Below are positions 1 through 10,998 of a stretch of 64,000 bases of DNA, in pieces. The notes beneath the pieces were generated by a model, which had not been told where the DNA came from, made no database searches, and worked only from the letters and a program-made list of their open reading frames with translations. The position numbers and the translations under genes were made by a program. Where the stretch lies: contig JAGVSM010001315.1 of the NCBI GenBank assembly GCA_022494885.1, positions 124,001-188,000 of the forward strand, given 5' to 3'. Position 1 is the first letter of the stretch. Each line of letters starts with the position of its first letter. The DNA is from Micrasema longulum (Eukaryota > Arthropoda > Insecta > Trichoptera > Brachycentridae).

Positions 1-230
1 TTCATAGTCAGTGGTACAGACTGGCAGATGGAACAAATACTTATTTCTTGTCACGCGAAAGGGGACATTAAGATTAATTTTGGAGAGTAGGTTAAAAGAG
101 TCTACTTTATTATTTAATAATTTATGTAAATAGCATAATTCAGATACAGTGCGTCTATTTTCAAGGGTAAAAAGTCCATTTTGTTTGGCAGATTGGCTGT
201 AAGTACTAAGCGTTTTATTGTTTAACATAC
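1..230 (-). mobile_element. Jockey-like LINE, RT C-terminal fragment (LINE-A)
   Basis: On the minus strand about 75 codons read without a stop and run off the window edge. The protein contains TLENRRTVSELCYLHKLLNN, then LLSKINLNVPFRVTRNK and a FHLPVCTTDYE-like stretch. This is the layout of the conserved tail after the reverse transcriptase domain in Jockey-clade LINEs (RR..L..L..LYKI.NG....LLS.I.F.VP....R....FH.P). It is a remnant, not a gene: there is no endonuclease or RT catalytic core upstream, and sequence beyond about 230 is unrecognisable. The clade assignment is from memory of the family pattern. Confidence 0.7.
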
Positions 231-717
231 CAATTATTCACGAAGTTATAATTACTCGTAAGTTTTATGGTCTAAATTTCTTCCAAAAATTCTTTGCTGT
301 CGTTTAAATGGTTAAAATCTCAATCGAGTCAACATGAAACAATATTTTTGTTTCACTAAAATATTTTCCATGAATTGTTTGAAATACATAAAACGTGGTA
401 ATTATAAAGAATATATTTTTAAATGTTTAAAATGTCATGTATGTATAGCATTACGTTTTAAAAGTATAGATACCCACTGAAGATCGCTTAACATCCACGA
501 AGATATAAAATTTGATAAAACATTTTTTAATATCACACACCCCGTCTTGATACGCTTCGGGAGGGGGGGATTGGATGGAGGGGGTAACAAAGAGAGGGGG
601 TGCTTGTGATATCGATTTCATCGCCAAGTGGGCACCCGAAAATTATTATTATTATTAGTGGAGGCTAGGGATGTAACAAATATGATTTTTCATTTGTGGA
701 TGCGGATTTTTGCGGAG
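231..717. other. no recognised feature
   Basis: AT-rich DNA with a short G-rich patch at 541-605 (runs of G followed by GGGTAACAAAGAG) and an ATT trinucleotide run at 642-657. I see no coding signal or repeat match to the rest of the window. Confidence 0.5.
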
Positions 718-842
718 TCCATGGGGTAATGTAGTGGTTGGGGCATATGCTTACCATGCTTTGGGTCCGAGGATCTATTCCTGGCAAGATCGACAAGAAA
801 TATTGGTTTTTAAGGTGTGTTGACTCTGCAATATTTCATTGC
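718..842 (+). mobile_element. SINE-3 fragment (tRNA-derived)
   Basis: This matches the tRNA-like head and start of the body of the SINE-3 copy at 25.55-25.91 kb: GTAGTGGTTGG (A-box region), CTTACCATGC, ATCTATTCCTGG (decayed B box), then AAGAAATATTGG and GCAATATTTCA. The 3' body is missing. Confidence 0.6.
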
Positions 843-3023
843 ATTGCAAATGTTTAAAGGTATGAACCAAACACATTGTTTGAGCTGTTCTTTTCTATTA
901 TGGAGAGAAGTGTTACCATTCTAACCTTTTGTGGTGTAATTGTCAAATGTAGTACTAACAATCCTTTAACTATTACTAGATTTTAATGAAGCATTTGATA
1001 ACCTTGGAATAAGAGGTGTAAATTGTATGATTATGGAATAAATCATTTCGTAACTTAAAGTATTAAAAATACTATTATTTAAAATGTATAGCAAAAGTGC
1101 AGTTCCACCAAAAAATGTCAGTAGAAATGCTCCATCTATTTAGTGACCCGCATAACTTTTTAAAAATAATGATAATAATAATAATAAAAATTAATGTTAT
1201 TAAATTCATTAAAAATAACGTAAAATGAAAATATTTTTTTGTTACAGAATGTAAATTCAGTCTGCATAAAAGCCACCATTATATTACTCTAGATGGACGC
1301 TTTACGTGCAATACTGTTGGTCTTGCAGAATCCAAAAGAAAACGCTGAGTTTCTTCTTGGCGACGCTGCTCTATATTTTAGGTGAAATCATTTAGCACGT
1401 GTGTGTCATTGATCAATAAACCCCCACTCAAGTAAACACAGTTTTTTTACAACCATTCGCGTAATTAAAGTATTGTTATGAGGGATAATTAAAAAAAAAA
1501 AGTTTTCAACCCACGGTCTTTAAAACGGTTTTCACTGCAAAATTTCACCGTTTATATACTGGCACTTGAAGCGTACGACTGATTATCTTTATTTCAAGTA
1601 ACATACAATTAAGATACCTTGCATTTATTGTATCAATACAGCGCTTTATGTAGCATAGGGTGACAGTAGAATAATGGTCGTATAAAAAGTTATTAAATCA
1701 AAACATTTAAAGTGTTAGCCCGAAAATAAGGCAGCTTTGAATAAAACGTGACACATATATTTAAATCAGAAATTAAATGAAAATTTTACTAATCTTAAGC
1801 CCGAATATAACGCGAACGTTTTTTTGGAAAAAAATTGTGAAAAAAAAAATCTCGTTTTATTTCGGCTAAGATGGCACTAACTTTGTATCTAATTAAAATA
1901 AAAACACCACTTATGATTTGTTTCATTACCGACCGGTTTCAGAGTAACTCCGAGTTCTTTTATAAAAGTTAATATAAGAAATGAATATAATCTTATTATA
2001 CAATAGCGGTTTTGTGTAGAATTTAATCATTGTTATTCACAACGCAGATACATTCTCAAAATTACATACCGCTTTTGTATGTACAGCAGGTAACACGGAA
2101 TAACACATATTTTTGATTTTTAGCCTCTATATCCGTAGATTCAAAGCTCAGTTACAACCCTAGAAAAGGCAGTAGGTACTATCCCGGTCTCAAGGGATGA
2201 TCGGGAGCTAAGCGAAATTCAGGAAAATCATAAGTGGAGGAAACAAACCCGAATATAGAATAAAGGGGATATAAGGTGATGTTCAACGTTATGGAAATCA
2301 TAAGGTAACGTTATTTTATTTAATTACACAAATTTTAATTATAAAATGATACATTTTTAAGCTACCTGATATGTATAGTAGAAAATATTTAATTAAATAA
2401 AAAAAAATTACAATTATGGATACTTAATCATGAATAAATGTTCTAGCCAACAAATTTTCTAGTCAATAATATTTCAAGTTTGTCCAAATGTTGGTTAATG
2501 ATTTGGATAAAATTATAAATAAAATTTCTTGATTAAGTATCATTTAATTTGACCAACGAGCGCTTTCGCCGAAGAAGACAACTTTAAGACTGGTAATTTT
2601 TTTTACAACATTTTGAATTTTTATAATATTTGTTACAAGGTTTGGATTTAAAAAAGGATCGCATAAGTATTTTATTAAGGGACATGCAACATAAATAAAA
2701 TTACAACTGGTTTGCAAAACATTTCGTTTTAATAAAAGTTTTTACCGAAATTGGGATTAATTCCAAGTGTTTTTTTTATTTCTTATTATTAAAAAGATAA
2801 GGAAATAACATTGTGGAAGAATACAACAAAGTGAACGTAGTTTTGCAGAAAGCAGCCAGTCCAAAATTTTGAAAAAAATAGATATTGGTTGTATCGGGAG
2901 CAGTAAGGTCAATTCTATGTTCTGCTTAAAACAGCCATACAAAAAAATGTAAAAATCACATTCTGAAAGTAGTGTCGATGACAAAAATGGCATTTTAAAA
3001 TTTCTAAGAAAAATCAGACGGTA
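843..3023. other. no recognised feature
   Basis: AT-rich DNA without a convincing gene. A 30-codon ATG frame lies at 1293-1385 next to a pyrimidine-rich AG (see findings). A GC-richer patch at 2150-2230 matches nothing else here. ORFs in 2757-2993 have no recognisable composition. Confidence 0.5.
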
Positions 3024-3823
3024 CCATAGAATTAAAAATAGTCCAGAAACCGCATACGCACATCAAACACAAGGCGACTAAACTACTCATAAATGAGAAG
3101 GTTTACGTTTACGACCCATTAGTTTCTTTGTAGACGTCGCTCAGTACGCAACTCCTGATTTGAATTCAACTATGCCGTGTTGTGTCCTTTTAAAGTGTAG
3201 AAATACTGCTAGGATCTTAAAAAAACCGGATGCAATTACATTTCATGTGTAATTAGCAAATTAATGTGTATGTAACAAATGCATTACTTAAAAATTGAAT
3301 TATTTTTCCATCTATCAGATCGTCGAAGAAACAAAATGAACATTTCGTTAGTGTTGCCAGGGTGGTAAATTTTTAATATTTTGCTCATCTAATGAGAGAA
3401 CTAATAAAAGTTGGATCTTGGATTAAACAACTCTATCGTGGACATTTGACCGACATTATATTTAAAACATAATGTATTATTAAGATATAAAAATATTCGT
3501 TTGATGTAAAATAAAATTTGTTTTACATTTTAAGTTCAAAGTTCATTAATTCAATTACTCTTATTAAATGACCCTTTACTTATCTACTCTGTTGTGTCAA
3601 TCAATGTTTTTGCGTGCAAAATAAAATTTAAGAAAAATTAAAAAATTGCTTTTTTTAACCTTACAATTGTGTTATGAGTATTTTTTTTTCCTATCTGGCA
3701 ATATTATGCTGTGACTTCACGAATGCGCGTGGCGAAAGTGGGGCAAAGCGGGGAGATTTTTGTACACATTTGATGTATTCAAATATAATTCTACGCTCCT
3801 CTGGACCATTCTTAATTCTAGGA
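3024..3823 (+). mobile_element. Non-autonomous TIR DNA transposon, copy A of an 800-bp family
   Basis: The ends are inverted repeats of about 25 bp: CCATAGAATTAAAAATAGTC at the left, and the complement of CCTAGAATTAAGAATGGTCC at the right. The whole interior matches 44215-45028 in the opposite orientation, including shared blocks near AGTGTTGCCAGGGT, AATAAATGACCCTTTACTT and CGAATGCGCGTGGCGAAAGT. Two divergent full-length copies on opposite strands plus inverted ends indicate a mobile DNA element. No transposase frame is present. I could not define a clear target-site duplication, so the superfamily is open. Confidence 0.7.
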
Positions 3824-3989
3824 CAACAATATAAAATTAAATGAAAGGTAAAGGTTTGTAAATTCTAATTGTTGGTAAGTTACTAAAACCAATAAGTTTA
3901 ATTTATAATTTTATCTTAATCATTAGTTTACCATAGAGTTTTATCAAGAAATATCTACAAAAAACATCAATATAACAAATGTTCGTATA

Positions 3990-4032
3990 TAAGGACTGGG
4001 TTTCACCCGTAGGGTGTTATCGAGACTAACAT
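3990..4032 (+). mobile_element. FB-F foldback element fragment
   Basis: AAGGACTGGGTTTCACCC followed by a GTTATCGAGACTAACATATT-like stretch matches the inner part of the FB-F terminal repeat (compare 61188-61235). Only about 45 bp remain. Confidence 0.5.
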
Positions 4033-4103
4033 ATTAGGTATTACTGATATTATTAACTCATCATCATCATCATCATCATTAGGTATTACTGATATTATTA
4101 ACT
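4033..4103. repeat. 26-bp perfect direct repeat flanking a (CAT)n tract
   Basis: Positions 4033-4058 and 4078-4103 are identical 26-mers (beginning ATTAGGTATTAC, ending TTATTAACT). Between them sit 19 bp of pure CAT repeats. The layout resembles a target-site duplication around a LINE insertion reduced to its trinucleotide tail; a local slippage duplication is the alternative. Confidence 0.75.
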
Positions 4104-4280
4104 ACTTTGTTATATTTAGAACATAAGATTTTCTCACTTTAATTGTTATCTTTTATTTGTCATCTTAGATATGTTATGTTTCTTTTTTACTTTTTTGCAG
4201 TTTTTTTATTTTTATATTTTACTTTAACTAATTTGTTTAGTTTTAATTATTCAGTTGAATTATATAGTAATATTTCAAAT

Positions 4281-4990
4281 TATATATGACATAAAAATAA
4301 ATGCTTCACAAACTAAAGTTATGAGTGATGCAAACCAATCATGTAACATCTTAGTAAATGGAGAAATAATTGAAAAGATTGATAGTTATATATACTTAGG
4401 ACATGAAATAAAGCTCGGCAAAGATAATCAAGAGGTAGAAATAGAAAGAAGGCGAGGTTTAGCATGGGCCGCTTTTGGTAAGCTCTCATATATCCTGAAA
4501 TCTCCGAAGAATTCACATTACTTAAAGAAGAAACTTTTTGATGCTTGTGTTCTCCCTGTACTGACATATGGCTGTGAAACTTTTGTGTTCACGAAAAAAA
4601 TTTTACACAAATTATCAGTGACACAGATAGCCATGGAAAGGAGAATGCTGGGTATTTCGTTGAGAGACAGAAAAACCAATGCATGGATTAGAGCGAAAAC
4701 AAAGATCACCGATGTGGTTCATAGGGCTGCCAGCCAGAAATGGAGCTGGGCTGGTCATATAGCCAGAATCACAGACTCTAGATGGACCAAAAAAGTCCTG
4801 GAATGGCGACCCAGAACGGGTAGAAGAAGTGTCGGCAGACCTCAGACAAGGTGGTCTGATGACATAAGACAAGTAGAAGGAAGTGGTTGGATGCGGTTGG
4901 CTCAGGATAGGGAAATATGGAGACTAAAGGGGGAGGCCTATGTTCAACATTGGACAAGAGACGGCTGATGATGATGATGATGATGATGAT
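4281..4990 (+). mobile_element. RTE-clade LINE, 3' end with intact C-terminal frame
   Basis: A frame ending at 4968 encodes the end of an RTE-type reverse transcriptase. In order it shows INASQTKVMS (RT motif near the end of the palm), IDSYIYLGHEIKLGKDN, RRRGLAWAAFGKLSYIL, VLPVLTYGCETF, MERRMLGISLRDRKTN, WSWAGHIAR and GRPQTRWSDDI, ending EAYVQHWTRDG. It is followed at once by a (TGA/GAT)n run to 4990, the usual RTE 3' terminus. The RT catalytic YADD region and the endonuclease are absent, so this is a 5'-truncated dead copy. The lack of stops over about 225 codons suggests it is younger than the RTE relics at 32.4-33.15 and 37.5-38.36 kb. Confidence 0.85.
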
Positions 4991-5009
4991 ATAACATAAT
5001 GAATTGTTC

Positions 5010-5090
5010 ACTGCTGTGATTATTTCTGTAAAACTTTTAATTGTAAAAGGTTCTTTGAACCGTTGATATATAAATAAATAAATAATGAAT
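5010..5090 (+). repeat. LINE-like 3' tail with (TAAA)n
   Basis: GGTTCTTTGAACC, a short palindrome, is followed by TTGATATATAAATAAATAAA. The layout parallels the tail of the LINE at 61.48-61.87 kb (a short palindromic GGGTTT segment, AATTGTAAATAAATAAATAA), which suggests a second element's tail lies directly behind the RTE copy. Confidence 0.35.
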
Positions 5091-5149
5091 ATTTAGGACG
5101 GGAACATAACAATAATCAACAAATGGAATAATTAAAGAAATATTGCAAC

Positions 5150-5300
5150 AATACTTTCAGTTTGTCTAAATTTTTGTAGATAAGACTGCATTTCACTACC
5201 TAGAGTGTTATTAGGTTGGAAATTTAATGCAACAAAGATGGGAAACATTTTTGAGAAGGTTATATGGAAGTCATGGCACTTACATGCAAGGATTTTTATA
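5150..5300 (+). mobile_element. FB-F foldback element fragment
   Basis: Matches the FB-F end and first internal part: TTTGTCTAAATTTTTGTAGA, GTGTTATTAGGTTGG, GCAACAAAGATGGGAAACAT, GAAGGTTATATGGAAGTC. The distal part is missing. Confidence 0.65.
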
Positions 5301-5627
5301 TAAGAGTAGACATCAAGTCAATAACGCAATTCCGGGATAATATTTCCATTTTTTTATTTATTTCACACACACAATTGTATTCTTCATCCACCCGGACACA
5401 AACTAACATTTCGACATACTGAATACGCAAAACATTTTATTTAAAGGGGGGTTCTAAAATAATGTTCTAAGCATCCTTATGAATCTATTTTAAGGGCATG
5501 CAAGGGTAAAGGACACATCACTTCTAACGAGGAGTGTAATATGGCGAAGGGGGAAATTAAAAATAAAGGGGATGAGTATGATAAAAGTTACCTGTGTATG
5601 CAAAAAGGACTTTTTAAAAAAAAAAAT

Positions 5628-6275
5628 ATATTTTAAAATTTCATTGATAAACCCTTACATTTAACAAAATATTTTTACTTTTGAAATTCACATTCTACTG
5701 TTAATGATAATATTTTTAACGTCTTTTGTAAAGGTTGTCTGAGAAATTTACTTAGTTTTGTCTGGTAGTTTATTGTATAATTTCAGTCCATGGTTTATTA
5801 GATTCGACTGTCTTTGTCTCGTTTTAGAAGGTTGTATATGATATTTTTCTGATATTCTTGTATTGTGTCCATGTTCAGTAATTTTTTTTTTAAAGTTTCA
5901 GTTCTTTGTCTACGATTACATCAGTGGCTAATTTATGAATACATTTTAAGCATTTTAGTTTAAAGAGTTCAGTTACATTTAATTGTTCAGTTTGTTTAAA
6001 AATGTCTTAAGTTGCTGTCAGATAGGGTAGGTCATATACTAACTTTAATATTGTATTTTGCTGTCTTTGTAGTCTGTTTATGTCATTTTGATTTCCTGTT
6101 CCCCATAGTAGTGTCATATAACATATTTTAGTTTTTACATAGGCTTCGTACATATGAATTTTTTCCGTTTTTGGAACAAAGTTTTTGATTTTAAAAAATG
6201 GACTCGATAATGACGCCATTTTGTTAATTAAATTGTTGATATGAAATGTCCATGTAAGTTTGTGTTTGTCCATTT
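5628..6275 (-). mobile_element. CR1-like LINE 3' end (LINE-K), decayed
   Basis: On the minus strand, from 6275: DKHKLTWTFHINNLINKM, then MYEAYVKTKICYMTLLWG and NDINRLQRQQNTILKLVYDL, the classic post-RT region (H...LI.K......Y.......Y.....WG......I..LQ..QN...). Further on, broken by stops and shifts, come HNTRISEKYHIQ, SKTRQRQSNLINHGLKLYNK and LPDKTK. The downstream UTR (5628-5740) matches 12897-13012, and the NHGLKLYNKLPDKTK part matches 9885-10140. Three copies therefore define the family. It is a dead 5'-truncated copy. Confidence 0.75.
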
Positions 6276-7169
6276 AGTCAACAAAGTTAGCAGGCGCGTT
6301 CCGACCATAGATACTGTGGATGCGGCGCATCCCTTGGAATTAAAAAAATAACATGAATTTGACAAAAAAAACATTTCAAATACGAAATAAAACCTTCGAA
6401 TATGTATTCCTTAAACTCTCACTGAGAACGTTCGGGTGCACGCGATTCAAACAATATTTTCAGTATACATACCTAGCTACTAAAATAATTTTTCCGCGTT
6501 CGAGGAGTATGGCTATTCATGTCTTGACGTGTATTTTGTATCTGTTTAAATGCCAAAGCAGAACTAACATTTGCCGCCATTTGCAAAAGTTATGGTATCT
6601 TCCAATAGGGTGATGACTTTTGCGTCACCTTATATACATATAATATATAAATTACTGCAGTTCATAAAAAACGATTGTCAGAATTACTCGCCACTAGTTG
6701 AAAAATTTTATATTCTCTCAAATTACCTAAAGATTTAGTTTATGTGGATACTGGCAAGATCATGACTGTGCCTGCCGATAAACAATGCTTAAGGCGAAAA
6801 GCGGTTTGGGCGGCGAACTTTCGGGGTTCAAAATTTGATATTCATGCGCGATATTGTGATATTATCTGATCACTTTATGGAGAACATTAATTCCAATTGC
6901 CATATTTGCGTGTAAATGCGAACCCAAATAAATTCCCAATTTTGTTAAAGGGCGTTAAATGAATTTGGAATCATCGAGGGGATAATAAAACCCAATTCGA
7001 AATTATCAGTTGACATCGTATGAGCCACCGCAAACAATTCAAAAGCGGTAGTTTTTTTTTTTACTCGTATATAAAATTTATAAGTGTTCAATAAATTATA
7101 TGACGAGGATTGTGGGATCAGGTAATGCGTTTGTAAGAAGACAAGATGAGGATCCAGGAAAGATCCAGG
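6276..7169. other. no recognised feature
   Basis: No repeat match or convincing coding signal. Short frames such as 6353-6613 have neither a conserved pattern nor a match within the window. Confidence 0.5.
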
Positions 7170-7700
7170 ATTCCATAATTTGGGACGCCTCGGAATTAAA
7201 CCACATCCTTGAAATAGAGAAGGTTCAAAAGCGATTTTTGCGATACTTTTATTTTTAAGAAAATAATAATTATCCATTTTTGTATCCATCATTTTTGCTA
7301 GCAGAGATGTTGGATAACAACACCCTAGAATCTCTTTGTCAAATTGTTCTCGGGAAATATTTCTATAAGGTGATTTCTGGAAGTATATATAATTCAAATA
7401 TACTAAAAGAGATCCGTTTGTATGTTCCCAATAATTATACTAAAGCGAGATCTCATGCACTGTTTTACGCACCCAGAAGCCGTATAAATGCAAGTCAGAA
7501 ATCGCCCATTAATAGGGTAATTCGCTTGCTGAATACGGCTTCTGCGGATACAATGGATCTATTTTTCTGTAAAATTAGACAATTTGGCAGCTATCTGCTT
7601 TATGTTCCTTAACATCTAACTTATATTCACAGTCTGCATTACGTAATGAGTTAAACAGCCCGTAAAGTAATGCAGACTTCAATTTGTCAATTAAATAAAT
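7170..7700 (+). mobile_element. Jockey-like LINE 3' end with UTR and tail (LINE-J)
   Basis: The plus strand reads WDASELNHILEIEKVQKRFL, one stop at 7256, then YPFLYPSFLLAEMLDNNT, VPNNYTKARSHALFYAPRSR and SPINRVIRLLNTASADTMDL, ending at 7612. This is the standard Jockey-clade C-terminus (I..VQ.RFLR......Y........L..RR......VP....R....F..P..R...SPI.R..R..N). A UTR with an inverted TCTGCATTACGTAA/GTAATGCAGACTT pair and an ATTAAATAAATAAA tail follows. Upstream coding sequence is frameshifted or lost. It is the same broad clade as the fragment at 1-230 but a different family. Confidence 0.75.
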
Positions 7701-7710
7701 AAATTTAAAC

Positions 7711-7870
7711 GGTGTTTTCACACTAGAATATTTCATACTTCCTGGACTGGTACCTGAAGCGAAAGATAATCTTAACTTAATGTAACATTAATGACCAAGA
7801 TACATTACTATTGGTGTACCAATACATTGCTCCATGGACCATTAGGTTCGAAAAGGGAATGACGATGATT
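7711..7870 (+). mobile_element. SINE-1, 3' body only
   Basis: Matches the body of the full SINE-1 at 31353-31612 from GGTGTTTTCACACTAGAATA through TGGACTGGTACCTGAAGCG, TTGGTGTACCAATAC and the final GAAAAGGGAATGACGATGAT. The tRNA head is absent; the copy abuts the LINE-J tail. Confidence 0.75.
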
Positions 7871-7984
7871 CAGAAATCATTCCATGAATATTACTCAATA
7901 ACTTTTGGAATGAGTTTTGCTATGTGGGGTTCATAGTCCATAATCGATGACACACGTGCGAAAACGTTTCACCTGAAATAGTGC

Positions 7985-8420
7985 GATGACCGATGAAAGC
8001 AATGTTATCATTTTCTATACAATCCAATACAACACTATAATGCAAATGTAACAGTATTGCACATAAATCAAGAGCATCGTTCTGCATTACATTCGCATCG
8101 TCCCTACCATGATAAAATGAACTACAAAGGAACGTAGCCTATAAAGAGACATCAGGGCGTGGCAACGCCAGTCAGTCAGCTTAACAACATCATTTCAGTC
8201 AGTCAGTCCAGCTCGACGAAATCACTCAGTTCCAGCATGTAGTTCAAGTGCAGTCTCTTCAACCGCGCATCGCCGCTACGCTCGTGCTACACAACCAAGT
8301 GCTGTATCTGATTCGCCATGTAATAAATACTCATTAAACAACAACCTCATGTCTTCTCTGTCAATTTTTAACTGAGGTAGGAGCTCCAATCAACCCTCAA
8401 CTACCAAAATCCTACAGATA
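7985..8420 (+). mobile_element. candidate solo LTR
   Basis: This GC-richer block has promoter-like order: CTATAAAGAGAC (TATA box) at about 8138, a cluster of arthropod initiator motifs (CAGTCAGTC) at 8168-8207, then AATAAATACTC (polyadenylation signal) near 8322, and a CCTACA end near 8416 that could be the TG...CA border of an LTR starting near TGTAACAG at 8047. Exact borders, a duplication and a partner LTR were not found. It could instead be a host promoter, but no coding sequence follows. Confidence 0.4.
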
Positions 8421-8587
8421 CACGAATTAAATTAGGCACTGTAATGAAATAAGTATTTTTATCTGTTTTACACCTCGTTTAAGGGATTCGCAGAAAACAT
8501 CTAAAAATATTTTTTAATGCTTATTTTTTAATACAATATTGTTATTTATACGAACAGTTTACGATAAATAAAGCAGAGTAGAAATAA

Positions 8588-8862
8588 CACAAGGGATGCA
8601 GAAACCTTCTGTGACAACTGTTATCAAGAGGACGCGATACAGCTAGCTGGGCAATATATTACGGATGCTTCATGAAGAGCCTTAACTTACCTTGCCCACT
8701 TTACAACGCAACAGGTTTTCGAAGACCAGAACGTCCTCGGCTGACAGTTCGTCGACAGTTCACGTCTAAACTACGGGACTTGGACCTGAGAGGACCCACG
8801 AGAGTTCGTATGTTCCACTTTGGGATGTTTATGGATTTAGTAAGAGATGGAATTAGTAAATG
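8588..8862 (+). mobile_element. LINE C-terminal fragment (LINE-V)
   Basis: The frame GFRRPERPRLTVRRQFTSKL with RDLDLRG following lines up with RPKPGVDPSTTVRWQFMSEL and WDANLTR at 48.6 kb. DNA identity is visible over the block ACAGTTCGTCGACAGTTCA. It fits the GRPR..W...L......L....DR..WR tail of RTE/R1-like LINEs, but the exact clade is unclear. The copy is short and decayed. Confidence 0.5.
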
Positions 8863-9884
8863 AACAATGTCTCTATTTATATTAGTTATGTTTTTAATGT
8901 GCCGCATGCTCTTCCGGTCTGATTGGTATTATTTTTTCGGCCAACAAAACAATTGGCCACCATGAAAGTTCGTGTGCGCGATAGTCCTTCCTCCACTGTT
9001 TCAAACAATGCTAATACTGCTATTGATCCCGTCCTAAATTAAGAAAATAATAACTCGATAACACCAGCGATGCGGGTAGCTTATGTCCTTATAAGATAAT
9101 ATGTATACTGCACGCATAACGATAATTGTACGACAAATACGTATATTAAATGGTAATACGAGATAATCAATGAAGCTGGCATTCAGAATAAGGATTCCAT
9201 TCAATATTATCACCCCTCGACTTCCCACGATTATTTTCGTTAGAAGTTCATTCAATGAAAATATTCGTGATGACATTTCCAACCCGATAACCTCCTAATG
9301 CCCGACACGTTAAAGTGAATGTCGTGTACAAGAAAAATATTAAAAGCGTCAAAAGTTCACTGTTTTTAAAGAATATTCCTGATGTGTTGGCGGGATTTAA
9401 CTTTAAAAATATACGCCCATTAATATTTCTGATTGTTTTGTGTATTTGTATTATTCAAAGTATACAAAAAATGATCAGATTATTCATTAAAAAAAATTGT
9501 ACCATCAGCAACACGATGTTGCAATATCTCTAAAAATTTATTAACAAATACGGGAACAGAAAGTTAAGAGTACACCTTACTTAAAATTAATAAAACGCTC
9601 CCGTTAATAATAAAAAGCTAAAAATTATCAGGCTCAAAAAAAAGATATGAGGTATGATGAGAGGTATGCTGAGGATCTGGCTTTAAGAACATGGTTTTTG
9701 ATATTGAGTTTTTGTGTTTTATTTTATATTTTATTTGGATGATTTCATATTTTTAATTTATTATATGTAACGTATTTTTTAAATAGCAATCAGATTTTTG
9801 ACATGTTATAGAATTAAGATACAATAATATGTATATACAAATATACATATTATTTATATTATTAATTTTTCATAATTTTTTTTT
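8863..9884. other. no recognised feature
   Basis: Mostly AT-rich. 8920-9300 is closer to even composition with a short palindrome (GGCCAACAAAACAATTGGCC, 8940-8959) but no family match. The ORFs at 9034-9282 (-) and 9315-9533 (+) look random. Confidence 0.45.
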
Positions 9885-10140
9885 TCTTTGAAAATTTATT
9901 TATTTAAACCCCTACGGATTATTACATTCATTTTACAAAAATAATATAAATATTTTTTATTCATACTCTGTTGTTCAAAATAATATTTTTTACATCTTTT
10001 GAAAAGTTTGTTGAAAAGAGTATTTTGTTTAGTTTTGTCTGGTAGTTTATTGTATAATTTCAGTCCCTGGTTTATAAGTCTTGATTGTCCTTGTCTTGTT
10101 TTAGAATGTTGCATAAGATATTTTTCTGAAATTCTCGTAT
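9885..10140 (-). mobile_element. CR1-like LINE 3' end (LINE-K, copy 2)
   Basis: The minus frame MQHSKTRQGQSRLINQGLKL, YNKLPDKTKQNTLFNKLFKR, CKKYYFEQQS matches the end of the 5.6-6.3 kb element and is the final segment (R..QG.....G...YN.LP.......F...LK) of CR1-like ORF2 proteins. The frame is intact over the last 72 codons. Upstream it continues briefly as HNTRISEKYL and then stops. Confidence 0.7.
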
Positions 10141-10451
10141 TATGTTCATGTTGACTACAATTAAGTTAAGTCAACTTACAATACGTACGCAAATAGATCA
10201 GATAATTTTCACTTTCTGAATTATTATTGGATTATTTTCACACGGAAAAAGAACAACCACCAAATACTTGTATAAAAATTATTCTTTTTTAAAAAATGCA
10301 TGCATACACGAGTAATGTGTACTTACTAAAAATTTTATATCATCATTATTATTCACCATCTCGCACACGGTAATACATATGCATCCATCTCATTATATAT
10401 GGTAGTGGGATTTCAATCATCTGTTCCATGTCGTTATTACTTCTGTTATTA

Positions 10452-10690
10452 GTCAGCCTCATGGTGTAGTGGTCAGCGCGTTTGCCTACCATGCAAGAAA
10501 TATCAAGTTTAATTACCTTCATGGTTGACATAAAATATATATTTCATTTCCCCTGGACTAGCACCTAAAGCCAAAGATCGATCATCTTACCTCCATGTAA
10601 GAGAAATGATTAAGATACGCTACGATTGGGGTACCAGTTGCAGTGCCCTATGTGCCGTTAGATGCCGAAAAGGGATGTTGATTTATGATG
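10452..10690 (+). mobile_element. SINE-1, nearly full length
   Basis: The tRNA-like head GTCAGCCTCATGGTGTAGTG with GTCAGCGCGTTTGCCTACCA (A-box region) is followed by a damaged B box, then the SINE-1 body: CTGGACTAGCACCTAAAGCC, GATCATCTTACC, GTGCCCTATGTGCCGTTAG, GAAAAGGGATG. Transcription would be by RNA polymerase III from the internal boxes, if still active. Confidence 0.75.
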
Positions 10691-10700
10691 GCGAGGTGAT

Positions 10701-10848
10701 AAGTTCTACGTTTCAGGTACCAGTTCAGGAACAATGAAATATTTAAGTTTAAATAAACTATAAAATCAAAATATTTGGCCACCCTGCCAGAAATCGAACC
10801 CAAGACCTCAAAAATAGTAGGCAATTGCGCGAACTACTAAACAACGTC
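10701..10848 (-). mobile_element. SINE-1/SINE-3 head and partial body, opposite strand
   Basis: On the minus strand: AGTAGTTCGCGCAATTGCCT, GGTCTTGGGTTCGATTTCTG (clear B box), then ATATTTCATTGTTCCTGAAC and TGGTACCTGAAACGTAGA. It lies tail to tail with the SINE-1 ending at 10690, so the pair forms an imperfect inverted repeat. Confidence 0.65.
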
Positions 10849-10948
10849 TTTTTAAATATATGTTTCATGTGAACTACTCGTATGTCGAGAAACAAACCTT
10901 TACAGAAAACTTTATCGAAAACTTTTTTAGGTTTCAAAAAATATTAAT

Positions 10949-10990
10949 AATATATAAAAACCTGAAATAATTTTCAGGTTTTTATATATT
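10949..10990. repeat. perfect 19-bp hairpin
   Basis: Arms 10949-10967 and 10972-10990 are exact complements around the loop TAAT. The arm centre is AAAACCTGAAA. No other copy was seen. Confidence 0.85.
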
Positions 10991-10998
10991 CAGAGTAT

